From: Zygaena filipendulae
Lineage: Eukaryota > Arthropoda > Insecta > Lepidoptera > Zygaenidae
Direction of reading: 5' to 3'
Length of the DNA: 64,000 nt
Assembly: GCA_907165275.2 (NCBI GenBank)
Contig: OU015671.1
Coordinates: forward strand, 9,083,001 to 9,147,000
The stretch's first letter is position 1. Each line of letters opens with the position of its first letter. The notes beneath the pieces were generated by a model. That model saw nothing but the letters and a program-made list of their open reading frames with translations. It was not told the DNA's origin and ran no database searches. The position numbers were made by a program, and so were the translations under genes. Positions 46,643 through 59,117 of this stretch are shown here, piece after piece.

Positions 46643-46847
46643 TTCAAAAGGTACATGACTCTTTTTGACGTCAATAACATTAGGTACAGATACTATGACA
46701 GCACCCGCAAAATGTCCGCTTTTCACAGCTTCCTAGTGCTATAGCTGGAGAGAAGCTGCGCAACAAACTCCTCAGCAGCAGCAGCACGCTGTCGGCTTAT
46801 TACGAACTGAAGTTATGCAACTTTTTAATGAATTGACTGAAAACTAG

Positions 46848-47084
46848 AATGTACATAGTTTGTTCAGAATCGACTTCCGGATCGATCGCACCATGTTTAA
46901 TATACATAGGTTATATTTTTTCAGTTTTATCAGCCCATGTCTAAATTATTTATAATACAATATTTGGCGCGTACGCCGCCGCCCGCAGCAAAAAAATTGC
47001 ATCAGTCATTGACATGTAAGCGCGGGCGTAGCGCTTGAAATTTCGTAGATAGGTCACCTTCAAACTAATGTTGAATAACTTTTA
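46848..47084 (+). repeat. Dispersed repeat family L, copy 2
   Basis: Matches 27-245 and is interrupted at its 3' end by the fold-back element. Confidence 0.6.
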
Positions 47085-47318
47085 CCGCCGCACTCAGAGT
47101 CGACTTTAATGATTTAGTTAAGTATAGATTTTTAAAACAAAACTGCCGCAATCAGACAACTTTAATAAATTAATGTCAATTGGCATTTAACTAATTAAGT
47201 TACATCTCATTAAAAGCCAATTAACATTAATTTACTGAACGTCTCTGATTGCGGCAGTCTTGTTTCAAAAATCTATACTTAACTAAGTAATCATTAAAGT
47301 CGACTCTGAGTGCGGCGG
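47085..47318. mobile_element. Fold-back MITE family E, copy 1
   Basis: CCGCCGCACTCAGAGTCGAC...CTGCCGCAATCAGA is mirrored by TCTGATTGCGGCAG...GTCGACTCTGAGTGCGGCGG; nearly the whole element folds on itself. Flanked by TA on both sides; the empty site in family L copy 1 reads AACTTTTAAAG. Confidence 0.88.
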
Positions 47319-47430
47319 TAAGACTGTTAATTTTTTCGACATGACTATTCTACATAATTATTAATCGATATCTCCGTCATATTAAGTAGCTGATGCCCGC
47401 AGTTTCCTCCGTGTGAATTTCGAACTCTTA

Positions 47431-47668
47431 CGGCCGCACTCAGAGTCGACTTTAATGATTACTTAGTTAAGTATAGATTTTTAAAACAAAACTGCCGCAA
47501 TCAGAGACGTTCAGTAAATTAATGTTGATTGGCATTTAATGAGATGTAACTTAATTAGTTAAGTGCCAATTAACATTAATTTACTGAACGTCTCTGATTG
47601 CGGCAGTGTTGTTTTAAAAATCCATACTTAACTAAGTAATCATTAAAGTCGACTCTGAGTGCGGCGGT
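47431..47668. mobile_element. Fold-back MITE family E, copy 2
   Basis: Same structure. The left end differs by one base (CGGCCGCAC against CCGCCGCAC at the other end). TA flanks. Inserted in a Helitron-like 3'-end fragment (47388-47428). Confidence 0.88.
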
Positions 47669-47669
47669 T

Positions 47670-48135
47670 AGACCAAGAAAAATCGCGTGTGCATATACAG
47701 GGTGTTTTTTTAGTTTAAAAGGTTACAATTTCCAAAGTTGAGAAGAATTTGATTGAGATCTGATTTAATACGAAATCCGATTTTTAATAATCTCCAAAAA
47801 CCATGGTCAATTTGGTGAACGGTTTTATTTTTTCGCTTCAAACGCCACCCTCCGGTAACATGCAACATTTGATATAACATTCATTAGACGCTAAGTAATA
47901 GATAGTGCTGGAGTCGGTCCGGCCTGTTAACTTAATTCGGTGCTGATTGCAAAACTTCCCAACGCAAAAGTTCTTGCTGTAATTGCGTTATATAAAGATT
48001 TATTTATAAGTGTACTACATAACTTGCGAGTTACAGCTGCTAATCTTTGCACATTAAATTAATTCGAAAAGTTTTAATGCTTCCCCGTTTTTTGGGTACC
48101 GCCGAATGGGAATGGAGAATACGAAACCCTAAGGC
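47670..48135. other. Gene-free stretch
   Basis: TACAGGGTGTTTTTTTAG at 47697 looks like a DNA-element terminus, but no partner was found. No gene recognised. Confidence 0.3.
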
Positions 48136-48582
48136 TAAAGCCACACTATAGGTGCCTAGCTTAGAGCTAAACTAGACGCCGTGCTAGTGATCTAGAAACG
48201 CTGTGGTCTCATACAAGGTTACTAGCTTAATGTCACACAATCAGTGGTGCCAACTCGAAATTTGCCCTCACTAGAAATCACTAGAAAAATCGTATTTTAC
48301 CAAGAATTCAAGAAAAAAAAATAGTACGTAGTAAATTTCAAGAAAACAATAGCAAATAATTTTAATGCGAAATGTAATAGTAGCTTTGAACTGAACTTTT
48401 TGAAAGAAAAAAACACACATCTGAATTGGATGTGTGGATTAAGTTTCCTTTGCTTTCACTGAAAAAAAAAAAGTAAAATCTCTAGGCGACTTACAAAAAA
48501 TAACCAACCACCACGTTCGTTCGCTACCTGACTCGCGTGGTGGTAAACTAGGCACCTACCTTGGCGCGTCGCTTGTAGTGTG
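48136..48582. mobile_element. Possible TIR element
   Basis: GCCACACTA and TAGGTGCCTAG at the left recur inverted as CTAGGCACCTA and TAGTGTGGC at the right, with different spacing. Confidence 0.4.
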
Positions 48583-48960
48583 GCCAGTTGCTATAGAATG
48601 CATATTATTATGTCTATTTACTGGAAACAGTCACTCGGCGAGTTTCTTGACTCTTAGCAATAAGCGAAGCCTAAGGGGCATCGCTCACTGCTACTATATC
48701 GCAACGTGGTGGCGTAGTTGCCGCGTTGAAAATGACAAAATGACGGCGGTCACCCGCGCCGTCGCTTGCTCTCAGCGAGCGGTATGAAAACTGTAACTCC
48801 AGTTACTAAAAAAATTATCTTTTAGCACGTAAATTCTAATTAGAAGTTAATTTCTTGCCGCAAAAGAAACATACTTATTACATATATTTGACAAACAAAA
48901 AGAAAGGACAGAGCAGAAGCGGTCAATTTGCAAAAGGCAATTTTTCTAAGGCACTGTAGA

Positions 48961-49080
48961 GGTAGAATAGAATAGAATAGAAAATAATAGAATAGAACAG
49001 AATAGAATAGATTAGAATAGAATTAAAAAAAGTTTATTTGATACCAAAAAATAAATTAAATAAATACAAACGTGTGTCTT
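48961..49080 (-). repeat. Retroposon 3' end with pentanucleotide tail
   Basis: Repeated TAGAA units (48962-49023), then AAAGTTTATTTGATACC. Confidence 0.6.
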
Positions 49081-49380
49081 AAACTAACGAGGTGATAAGA
49101 TCGCTTTCAAAAATCTCGTGACGGTAGCAGTAGAGATTGTTCTGTTATCAATTTGTTAAGCCGTTGTAACTTTCACCCTCCTTCATCAATTTATGAACAA
49201 CATCAAAGATGTTGAACATTTTAATTTTGGCCAATTTCGTCTAATAGTTAGACCCAGTTTTACGTTGTGTTATAAATGACTCCAGTTCTTTTAGGTTGAG
49301 ATTCGATTCCGTCATCATCCTATCCGCATTATTATAATGGGTCGAGGTTGGACTTAGGTATTAATTGAATAAAACAACCA

Positions 49381-51300
49381 TCAATTAATTTGACATTTTA
49401 TTTTAATATTCGTGCATAATATTTCTGTAAGAAATATTTATATTTAGTACACCCAACTGCGTTTGAGTTGGGTGACATTCGATCTTTATATGAACTCGCT
49501 CTACACGAACGGTTCTATTTTTAAGTGCGAGACTACACTGTACATTTATTTAACGTCTGTGCGTTAATAGTGTTGTTAGCCCGGAAGCAGAGAGACTCCA
49601 AAGACGGTATCCTTATTACAGTGGTACACATAATCACTAACTTACGTCTATCGACGTTAGTAGTGTTCGGATTCTGAGATAGGAATATGATGCTCATAGA
49701 ACACCTCCCATACGATGTATAATTATATTCAACTTGATATTCCAATAGGAATATTTACAATGGCTCTCACTACATAACAAGTTTATTATATAGCGAGAGG
49801 TGGAATAGCCCCGTCCTGCGCTACCCACGGTGATGGTCATCCGCCTGCTCATAAGCAGTTACCACCCCCCCCCACCTGTGTTGCACAAGGTAGAGAGTTC
49901 TCCAAATATGCATAACCGACATCCGTTAGAGGATGAATCAGCTATATGAGACTGTACGTCCCGTATCAGCAGCAATCGTTGGAGGTCATAATTCGGCGGT
50001 GCCGAGACCCCTGGGTACGTGTCAGCCCGAAGACCGAGGCCATAATGCGGATAGTACCGCGACCTCAACACCATCCCAATAATTCAAATATAAGTGTATG
50101 AGACCAGTCTCGCCGGACATCATAACTTCAGTCGGTCAATTTGTGTTATAGTAGCTACACGTAGCTAAGGCCGAAGCCCAATTGATTGGATCACAGCTCG
50201 TCCTCGTACAACACCCACTCAGCACTCGTTCATTTTGATAAACAAGTCGTGTTGAAAAACACAACTGTTTACCGAGATCAAGCGTTAACGACTAGGTCGT
50301 CCACAGCCGATCCCATAATCTCTGCACAACGTAACAAAGTCACAAAGCGCATTGACTATAATTATTATGTTTGTAAAAAAAAGAAAGTAATGTTATCTTG
50401 AAAGAAGAGCGTTCAACACTCCCTTGGTGTAGGAAGCGATCCCGCGTCTCCAGTCAGCCGCATAGTCGATGATAGTTTTTGAATAACACGGAAGGCGTAG
50501 TTATTCAATAGACAAGATACAATACGTGCACAACGAAACCCGTCACGGCGAAGACAACTCAAGGCGCGGATTTTTACCTCTCCACATTATCTTACGCTCG
50601 CGACGCGCGACGTCTAACCGCTCAGGATTAGAGTTCATCGTCGTTGTAAATTCCAATAAATTGAAAATACACGTATGCATCGAGCCGATAAGATGTGATG
50701 AATTATAATTTAATAACAATAAAATTACAATCCATACACACCGAAAGCCTTCCTCATAATAATATTTGTCTTCGCACAAGATATCCTAACGGACGTCGAG
50801 CGCGTTGACAAGGCTTCCGTACAGAGCGACAAGTCACTAAGTGCGTAAGCTCGTTCGAACTCCCAACTTCATCATCTTTATTGTGAAAGTGGTCGTCGGC
50901 ATTCTCATCTAAGACCTTCACGTGAGACTCCAATATAATTATTTAGATTTGTATAATAATACAATATCTGTATACGAGCTACCACCAAACTCGTTTGTCA
51001 ACACTCTATGTTAACTTAATATTTAGATAAGCATAATAATGCAAATCTTTATTCGAGCCACCACCAAACTCGTTTAACAACATTTAATGTTGTATACGCG
51101 ACGCGCTCTACGCGCGACGCTCTACGCGCGACGCGTAGCCTCTCGACTCGCTCGTCCGCCCGCCGCGCGATGCCACTTCACGTCTCAGCCGCCCGCGTGG
51201 ATACTGGCGGTGCGTTCGCGTCTCGTTTGAGAGGGGTATGCGGGGGGTTGGGGGGTACAAGTCGATATCACCGTTACATCTGAAACCAAGCACACGGTTA
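49381..51300. other. Low-repeat, CpG-rich block of unknown function
   Basis: None of the window's repeat families occurs. 51090-51210 is rich in GCGCGACG-type sequence. 50937-51015 and 51016-51100 are a diverged tandem pair (shared CACCAAACTCGTTT). Translation in six frames gave no recognisable domain. It could be a promoter/first exon, an unrecognised LTR element, or a non-coding transcript. Confidence 0.35.
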
Positions 51301-53900
51301 ATATACCTTATTATAAACATTTTATTTCATATGAATAATTACTTTATTCATTTTAGTTTATGAATTATACATCAATAATCATACAAAATTTAGATTGTGA
51401 GTTTATCAACTCGCAATACTTTAAATATATTTCAACTTAAGTTTTATAGTGTATTATATCATAGTACATTATACATATAGTGTATTATGTTATAATACAT
51501 TATACATATATCTTTAAAATGCTTTTTCGAATATAAATAAATTTTTAAGCCTCATAGGGCGTCACACCGTCAAGAACATAAAACATTTTTAAAATATATA
51601 GCTACTAGTTTAAGTTCCACTACAATATCCTGAAATAATCAAGATTGCTCGTTATACAATACAAAAAGACAAGGCCTTACAACAGAAATTTTCATACCGA
51701 CTATGTCATTCATCAGAGTCTCCAGTTGACCTAGATTCTTAAATTTGGCGCAAAAAGGTCTCATTGTCCAAGATAAAGGGACAAAACGGAAATCTCTGGT
51801 TTTTTTTTATTACCCTAGAGTGAAAAGAGAAACGCCCTTTGCGAGTTGAGCTTTCTCTGCATACAGACGGCTGTGATATAGAGTTCTGCCTACACTGGCC
51901 GTTAACAGGATGTACCAGGCGTGAACGGACATTAATATAAAAAGAATAACTAACTGACTGATATTATATCAATGCAGGACTGAAACTATTCATGTAGGTA
52001 CAGTCGGCACCAAAAATATGTTAACACGTTAGTCAATCGTTGAACTTTATTACTAATATCTGGGTCACCAGTGGGCGGGTTGTGTATAGCGCCATCTGTT
52101 GTTTGTTGTTAATTAGAAAAACAAACACTCATTTTTCATTGCCAATAAAAAAGGGCCTTTTACATAATAAATTTAATTTATTAACAATATAACAACGAAC
52201 TCTGCTTTACCGCCAATTTTTATTTTTTATTTTACAGTTTGTGCCGAAAGGTAAACGCATCTGTGGCTATACAGCCACGAGAACACAATGTGAACGATAG
52301 ATGAAAGAGTTCTAAATTCAAACAGCATACCGTTTCATACAACTTTGCCGGCGCGCTCTTCGTTCCAAATTCAAAGAACGCGCCGGGAGGTGATTTTGGT
52401 TTTTCAGTCTACGTAATATGATACTTCGTGTATTCTTTATTCAAAAGTAATGACAATATTTCCGTGCATGTTTAAGAAAAAACTATTTATACATAAGTGG
52501 TTCCATAAATCGATTAAAAATTACAAAGATGATAAAATAAAAATTTGAATTTGGGAAAAAACAGCTTAGGTCTCTCAGAGATCTAGGAGATCTCAAAAAA
52601 ACTCGAAATATTTGCAACACAAAAACTATACCATATAGTAACCACGTTTCAAATCACGGATTCAGTTGAGCAAATAAACAAACGTATTTCCTGCTGTAGA
52701 GACTAAATAATACCTAACAGGTAAAAGATTCGCGCCACGGGAGCAGGGCAAAAACAAATGTAGAGCCCACGAGCGAACGTCAAGATTCTAGATGAAATGG
52801 CAGACAAGACGGCAACAAGCTTATTTCCTCCAAAAACGACGGCAGCTGAATACAAAATTTCGTATTACAAATACGGCTGTGTAGTTTAAGCGAGGAAACA
52901 GTCTTGTACATTGTACAATGGACATCGCTCTGGGAGAAATTAATCATTTTCATAAAGTTAGTTTACATAGTTGACGTAAGATCTTTTTTTTTTTTGTTTA
53001 TCCGATCCAGGAAAGGCCCATATTGCCAAGTCTTTTCTTTTAATGTATCTATTTCATATAGTTCCAGTCCCAGTCCTCTTTTTTTCTCTTTTCCTTAAGT
53101 AGGTGTAGATCTTACAAGGCCTTAGCGAATTATTTAAGATCATTTATCCGTGTGTCTTTATTAACTTTTTTTTTTATTTTCGCTTTAGCACATTATCCGT
53201 TTAGCTAGTGTCGTGTAAGTAAAACGTTACAAAAAAGTATTTATTGTAGCTTATTATAAAGATTATAATTAACTAGCCTCGTGACTCGTCGTATGGTCGT
53301 ATGGTAACTGCCGATCGAAACGCTGCAAACGCTACAGTGTTTTTTTTAGAACGAAGTCCTTTATCGCACGGTACGAATGGGAGTAAAAGTTCATTTTCCG
53401 TCACGGCGTCATACGGCTGGTCCACCGAAAAACAAAGCAACTGTAATTTTTTCCGAAATGGTTTTTTTTTGCCTTTTTTACGCATAACTTAGTTTAATAT
53501 GGAAAAAAACTTCGTTCCAACCAAATATTCCACGATACTCACGCGTTTTCTTCGTTTAAATGTACCTATAACTACCTATAAATAGTTTAAAAATTGTAAC
53601 AATTAAAAATTGTAATGATATGTGTTCCATTTAGAAAAAAAAATCACATCACTTTCTTAGTAGCCTGATATAAACCGGATCTGATAAAAACGTACCTCCA
53701 TGGACCTCAACACTACGATGCATGATATCAAAACTTATACAGCCCCTGATGTTGCTAACTATACACATATTACCTTTTAACACCCTCGCTGGCTGTTGAT
53801 TACATTGTTAATTGTAATTTACCCAGCTCCGTATGTGCAATATAACAGCGTGATCCTATATAATTAATGAGCTTAATTTAGATAGCCACTTTATTATATA
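51301..53900. other. Gene-free AT-rich stretch
   Basis: No gene or well-supported repeat recognised. Long T runs near 52985 and 53165 and GGCGCGCTCTTCG near 52351 are the only notable compositions. Confidence 0.35.
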
Positions 53901-53904
53901 CTGG

Positions 53905-54178
53905 TCGATCTCCCACGGTTTCACTCGCGTTAATAACGGAGCTCAGAAAGAGAGTCATACATCTGTACTATATATTATAAATAAAATTTAAGTGTCTGTT
54001 TGTAATTCCAAATTAACAGTTTTTCACTAAAATTTTTCTCTGTCTGTCTGTTTGTTCCGGCTGATCTCTGAAACGGCTGGACCGATTTTAACGGGACTTT
54101 CACTGGCATATAGTTGATGGTCTAGAGACTAACTTAGGCTACTTTTATTTTAAGTCCAAAACCGCGGGGCACAGCTAG
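53905..54178. mobile_element. Helitron-like remnants, facing
   Basis: A minus 3'-end fragment (TCCCACGGTTTCACTCG) then a plus copy (CTGTCTGTCTGTTTGTTCCGG) ending CACAGCTAG at 54178. Confidence 0.55.
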
Positions 54179-54292
54179 TACAATAATAATATAAGCGTAC
54201 CAAGATTTACCTACTATTTCTTCCTATCACTATTTGAAACATTCCTCCAATACCCTTAAAAAAATGGTATAGCTCTTTCTTTTATCCACATC

Positions 54293-54418
54293 CACACTTA
54301 TATAATAAATACGAAAGCAACTCCTTTTTTCTGTTTGTTACCTTTCAGGGATACGGAAAATCGCAGAATCCCCGGTAACACCGAAATTAACGCGGGTGAA
54401 ACCGTCGGCTCAGCTGGT
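54293..54418 (+). mobile_element. Helitron-like remnant
   Basis: ATAATAAATACGAAAGC start, TTAACGCGGGTGAAACCG and GGCTCAGCTGG end (CTGG, also a permitted Helitron terminus). Confidence 0.5.
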
Positions 54419-54574
54419 CTTTACAAATAAAAATGAATGTTTGTATGTCTGTCCTCTATGCGTTTCGAAACCATTGGTCCGATTGTGATGAAACTTTGGC
54501 GGGTTGTTCTGCCTGTGTCCGCAAAGGTTCCCGATCCTAAAACTCACGCGCGTGAACCCGCGGGGCACAGCTAG
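54419..54574 (+). mobile_element. Helitron-like element
   Basis: TCCTCTATGCGTTTCG and GTCCGATTGTGATGAAAC; ends CGGGGCACAGCTAG|T. Confidence 0.6.
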
Positions 54575-55116
54575 TTATGCTATAAAAATCAAAAGTTCCT
54601 AATCGATTTCTCTGGCATTCATTCGATTAACCGTCATTTATAACCGCGAACCTCGTTCCAAAAACGTCAAGTATAATTTGCCAATCAATATTTGGTGCGC
54701 ATATAAAAGGAGCGACGATTGGGTTCGCTGTAAAAAGGTTTTTGGCGTTCGATCCAATTTTTGTGTCACCGAGCCGTAGGAGAATTTATGCGCACGTTAT
54801 AAACGGGGTCGCCGAGTGGGCGCGGGAAAATACAGCTTTATAAAAAGGTGCATTTAAAGAACGGTAATGTTGAACGGAGACGTTACGATAGAGCCGTCTT
54901 TTATTACAGATTTCGAAAAAGAGGTACCTACTACACATACAGCGAGAGTTTCATTACAAAAAATCGGAAAAAAAAGATGGAATTTTATTTTTGCGTAGGT
55001 ACCTACCACATGATAGGTATCCATTACCCACAGATGTACCTATTAGGATTGGATTTTTCTTATTTTTAACAGATTTCAAGCACGTTTTAAATCACAAAAT
55101 CAAATATAGATAACAT
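54575..55116. other. Low-repeat stretch with TATA-like motif
   Basis: TGCGCATATAAAAGGAGCG near 54695 and a GC-richer block to ~54830. A short plus frame at 54848-55069 has no recognisable domain. Possible regulatory DNA. Confidence 0.3.
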
Positions 55117-55438
55117 CCTTACTAATATTATAAATGCGAAAATAACTCTGTCTGTCTGTCTCTTTGTCTGTCTGTTACGCTTTCACGCCTTAATAACTCA
55201 ACCAATCATCATGGAATTTTGTACACACGTTGTCAGGGGTACAGAGAAGTACATAGGGTACTTTTTGTCCCGGAATTCCTACGGGAACTGTGAAAGTAAC
55301 GCCAGTGAAAACTGAAATCTCATGAAATTTTGTACATACAATGTTAGGGTGACAGAAAAGGACATAGGATGCTTTGTATCCCGGAATTCCTTCGGGATCT
55401 GTGAAATTTCCGCGAGTGAAACCGCTGGGAACAGCTAG
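55117..55438 (+). mobile_element. Helitron-like element, internally duplicated
   Basis: TACTAATATTATAAATGCG start. The block from TCATG.AATTTTGTACA to TCCCGGAATTCCT occurs twice. Ends GGGAACAGCTAG|T. Confidence 0.7.
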
Positions 55439-55759
55439 TCTTTTCAGACTCTCTGCGATGTGAATCGAATGTATTTATATAGGTATGTGTAAACAGTTGA
55501 AATCGTTTGATTTCTGATTCAATAAACTAACGAATCTTCATTGTTCTCTTATAAAAACATGGGTTCTTTTTTTTCCTTCTACAGTAATGAATCTTCAAAA
55601 AAAAGCGTTGAAATAATATGTTTCAGAGGATAAAGTGAGTCACATTAAAAGGAGATAGAGAATGAAATATGAAATGGATATATTAAAATTTGATGTAATG
55701 GTGCGGTTAATAACGAGGGGTGGAATGTAGAAGACATGAACCCTAAGCAACCTTAAGTA

Positions 55760-57307
55760 CACACATCAAAAGTGTCTAGGGATCAAGTGCATTTTTTGCT
55801 ATAAAAAGAAACCCAATTAATTTAAATCTAATCTAATCTTCTGGGCTTGTTGCCTACCTTATTTCCCAAATCTAAATTAACAACTAATCCCCACATTTTG
55901 AATAAATTAAGAAAATATTCATTTTTTGTAAGATGTGAGAAATTGAACCAATTCCAAGTCGACAATAAAATTGCAAAAAAGGCAAAGACAGGGGTTTTTG
56001 AAACTTTTATTGTAATGAATAAACAAATTAATAATCTGTGTTCCTTCCATTGACACGAATCACACATTCGTAGCGATTTGGTATGCTTAAAATCAGTTCA
56101 TCAAAATCACTTTGAGGAATGGCCACCCACGTTCTTTGTAAGAAGTCAAAAAGTTGTTGTGGGGTATTTACGGCGTCCATACTCGGCAGAGCTCTTCTTT
56201 GGAGTATATCCCATGCGTGCTCAGTAGGATTTAAGTCTGGTGATTATGGAGCAGGCCACGGCAGGACGTTGATATCAGCATTGGCAAGAGTGCGTGTTAC
56301 GACTCCAACAGTGTGTGGACGTGCATTGTCGTGCATAAGTTGAAACGAATCACCCAACTGGCTTCGCAAAGGGATGATTACATCTGATACAATACTTGTC
56401 GCATAAATCCGAGCATTAAGGTTGCCCCTGATCAAAATGAGATCGGTTCTTCCACCGATCTAAATACCCGTTAAAACCATCATTGTTCCCCCTCCATATG
56501 GATGAACTTCCTAACAGAATTTCAATCGTTCTTGACGTCCAGGGCTTCTCCAAACTAATGTACATCTTGTATCCGGCCTCATACCGAAACCAGATTCCTC
56601 GGAAAAGCAAACACCACGCTAGTCTTCTTCCTCCTAATTACTGTCTTCGCGAGCCCATTGTAAACGGGCTCTACGATTGCGGGGCGCTATTGGTGGAACT
56701 CTCAGAGGCCTTCGGGATCGCAGACCTACTTCTCTTAAACGATTACGTATGGTTTGATCGCTTATCAGAAAGCCTGAAGCGCTGTGGAGCCTCGTAGTTA
56801 TCATCATGGCGGTCATAGTACGATTTCTTCGCGCTGTATTATGGATATACCGGTCCTGTCTTCGAGTGGTGATACGAGTTCGCCCTCCATGTCGCTCGGC
56901 CACACTGCCCGTGATGCGATAGCGTGTCCATAGGCGGCTTATGACGCTCTGCCTTGTCCCAACAGCAGTAGCCACAGTGCGTTGCCTGGCGCCAGCTTCC
57001 AACATTCCAACGGCTCTCAGCATCTCTTCTCTAGGCAATTGGTGTCATCGCTCCATACCGATGCAATTTTTTTCAGTTACGATGCAGAAATTGTAATGTT
57101 TTTGTAAAACCGCCATCACACGCTTTTATAGGGATTTTTAATGACAGTTATTTTTAAATGTTTAAACAAAATTTGAATAAAATTCATTATTGAAATGGTG
57201 AAATTCAATAAAAAATTTCAAAAAGGATCCAGAAAAGTTACAATAATAATCCCAATTGGCGGCAATTCTCTAAAATGCACTTGATCCCTAGACATTTTTG
57301 ATGTGTG
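55760..57307 (-). mobile_element. Tc1-type transposon, 1548 bp, TA target duplication
   Basis: Termini CACACATCAAAA(G/A)TGTC are inverted repeats matching at 35 of 36 positions, flanked by TA at 55758-55759 and 57308-57309. Length and layout are normal for Tc1/mariner elements. The single gene is on the minus strand and is dead. Confidence 0.95.
56028..57056 (-). pseudogene. Tc1-type (DD34E-like) transposase, six in-frame stops
   Basis: From ATG (57056) to TAA (56028) one frame of 343 codons persists without frameshift, the normal length of a Tc1 transposase. The N-terminal part has paired helix-turn-helix DNA-binding character (RQRTVATAVGTRQSVISRLW, GGRTRITTRRQDRYI). The catalytic region has DNARPH and, past a stop, SPDLNPTEH; the spacing is 35 residues with one extra codon at the stop, consistent with DD34E. 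The first catalytic aspartate, expected in FSDES, reads FSEES (codon near 56600-56598). Stops interrupt codon 4, after WAREDSN, after EEED, after KFC, after TGI and after WPAP. It cannot encode active enzyme. Confidence 0.9.
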
Positions 57308-57689
57308 TATTTAAGAGTTTTTACGATACATATATGCTAAACAGGTTTCGCAAACCTTCGTCTTGAGAAATAGGTAACTTCACAAATATCGATTAGGTAC
57401 ATATAGTAGGAGCGTGGAATTAATAGTCATAGAACTACAGTGACTGCAAGCAGTCATGCTAAGTGACGGGTGGTGAAACCAGCTCATTTTAAATCTTGGT
57501 GCGTAATTTATAACGTACTTAATTTTTGCGCTGTGCCACGTATCGATTGGTCATGTGCTTCAATTTCGAACCGAATTTTAATGACATTTACCCGCTGTTT
57601 GTAATATTTCTATGAAATCTATTGTCTGGTAGATACTCATCGTACAAGCTCTGCTTAGTTTGAGCCAATAGCACTGTGTGATAGATAAT

Positions 57690-57990
57690 ACGGGTCGATA
57701 CTTGTATTTTTTTATATTATTTATCTTTTATATTTAGTTGGTGTACTTGTATTTATATGTATAGTATCATTTTTTTCTATGCCTCGTCTTTCGTTAGTCC
57801 GTGGTCCGAAAACCAGCGCTAGGTGTTCCCGCACCTAGTTGGTTACCGCTGCTGAGTTGGTTACCCTTTCGGCAGAGCATGCAAGAGATATTATCTATGT
57901 CTCTTTAGATTAGGCACTGTTGATGTTTTTTTCTTTTTCTTGTGTGTTGTGCTGAAATAAATGTATTTTCTTCTTCTTCTTCTTCTTCTA
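57690..57990 (+). repeat. Retroposon family D with (TTC)n tail
   Basis: TTTAGTTGGTGTACTTGTAT, AGCGCTAGGTGTTCCCGC, GAGCATGCAAGAGATATTA, TGTGTGTTGTGCTGAAATAA and seven TTC units. Longest copy here. Confidence 0.75.
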
Positions 57991-58329
57991 TACCCACTGG
58001 GCCCCAAATATTCGTCTCCCGGAGTAAAAGTTGTAGATTCGGCCCCTGTATCGGAATGTGTGTGCAAAATTTCGGTTCCAAACCCAGCAGTTTCAGCGTT
58101 GATCGTTCAGTCAGTCATTTTCTTACACATCTCCTGGACCGCCTATTGGTCCCCCGGTAGGAGACCAGTCAATGATTAAAAAAAAAATGTTTTTATGGTA
58201 CCTACTCATCCCGTGGAATAAAAGTTCACCTTTCAGGTGCCTATTAAAAAATAGCCATATTTTTTGCAATAAAAAAGCGTTGAAATAGTACATTTGTGAA
58301 GATAATCTCTGAAGAGAATCTTTTTCTCT

Positions 58330-58521
58330 CTTCGCTCACATCCGTGACGCCACATGCGGCACCAGCGGAAGATCAGCGTCGGGCCCCCCGGTTTCCGACT
58401 TATGCTGAGCTGGTTGCCGTTTTGTTGCGACACGCTGGTTGCGCTTGTTTATGTTATTTCATATATTAACGATTGTCGTAACAAATAAAGTTTATTTCAT
58501 TTCATTTCATTTTCATTTCAA
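58330..58521 (+). repeat. Retroposon family D2 relative with (ATTTC)n tail
   Basis: TCCGTGACGCCACATGCGG, ACCAGCGGAAGATCAGCG, CGACTTATGCTGAGCTGG and repeated TTTCA. Confidence 0.65.
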
Positions 58522-58918
58522 TCGTTATTGTCATTTGACCATTCAATTAAAATATAAATAACTATTTTGACAGTTTGCCTATGTGTTCGGGTTAATCTTC
58601 ATAAGGTCTAAGCGATTTTTATGAACCATGCAGTGGTGTTTTATAATTATGCACTTACTCACTGATATAATGTAGTTTAGGTCCAGGAGATGTGTAAGGC
58701 AGAAACTGACTGACTGAACGATCAACGCTGAAACTGCTGGGTCTAGAACCATGAAATTTTGCACAAATATTCCTTAAGTGACGTAGGTGTGCACTAAAAA
58801 AGGATTTTCGAAAATTCAACGCCTAAGGGGGTGCAAAAGGGTTGCAAAGTTTGTATGGAACGATTCCGCGGGAACTCCTAAATTATCGCGAGATATTATT
58901 CCCTTAAAATTCCTTTAA

Positions 58919-59117
58919 TCCTACTAATATTATAAATGTGAAAGTGTGGATGTTTGGATGTTTGTTATTCAATCACGCCAAAACGGCTGAACGGATTTGG
59001 ATGAAATTTGGCATGCACGTTGTCAGGGGTACAGAGAAGGACATAGGGTACTTTTTATTCCGGAATTCCCGCGGGAACTCCGAAATTACCGCGGGTGAAA
59101 CCGCGGGGCACAGCTAG
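58919..59117 (+). mobile_element. Helitron-like element, tandem copy 1
   Basis: Starts A|TCCTACTAATATTATAAATG and ends CCGCGGGGCACAGCTAG|T: the TC start, CTAG end and A/T insertion point expected of Helitrons. CCGCGG-GTGAAA-CCGCGG forms the terminal hairpin. Confidence 0.8.
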
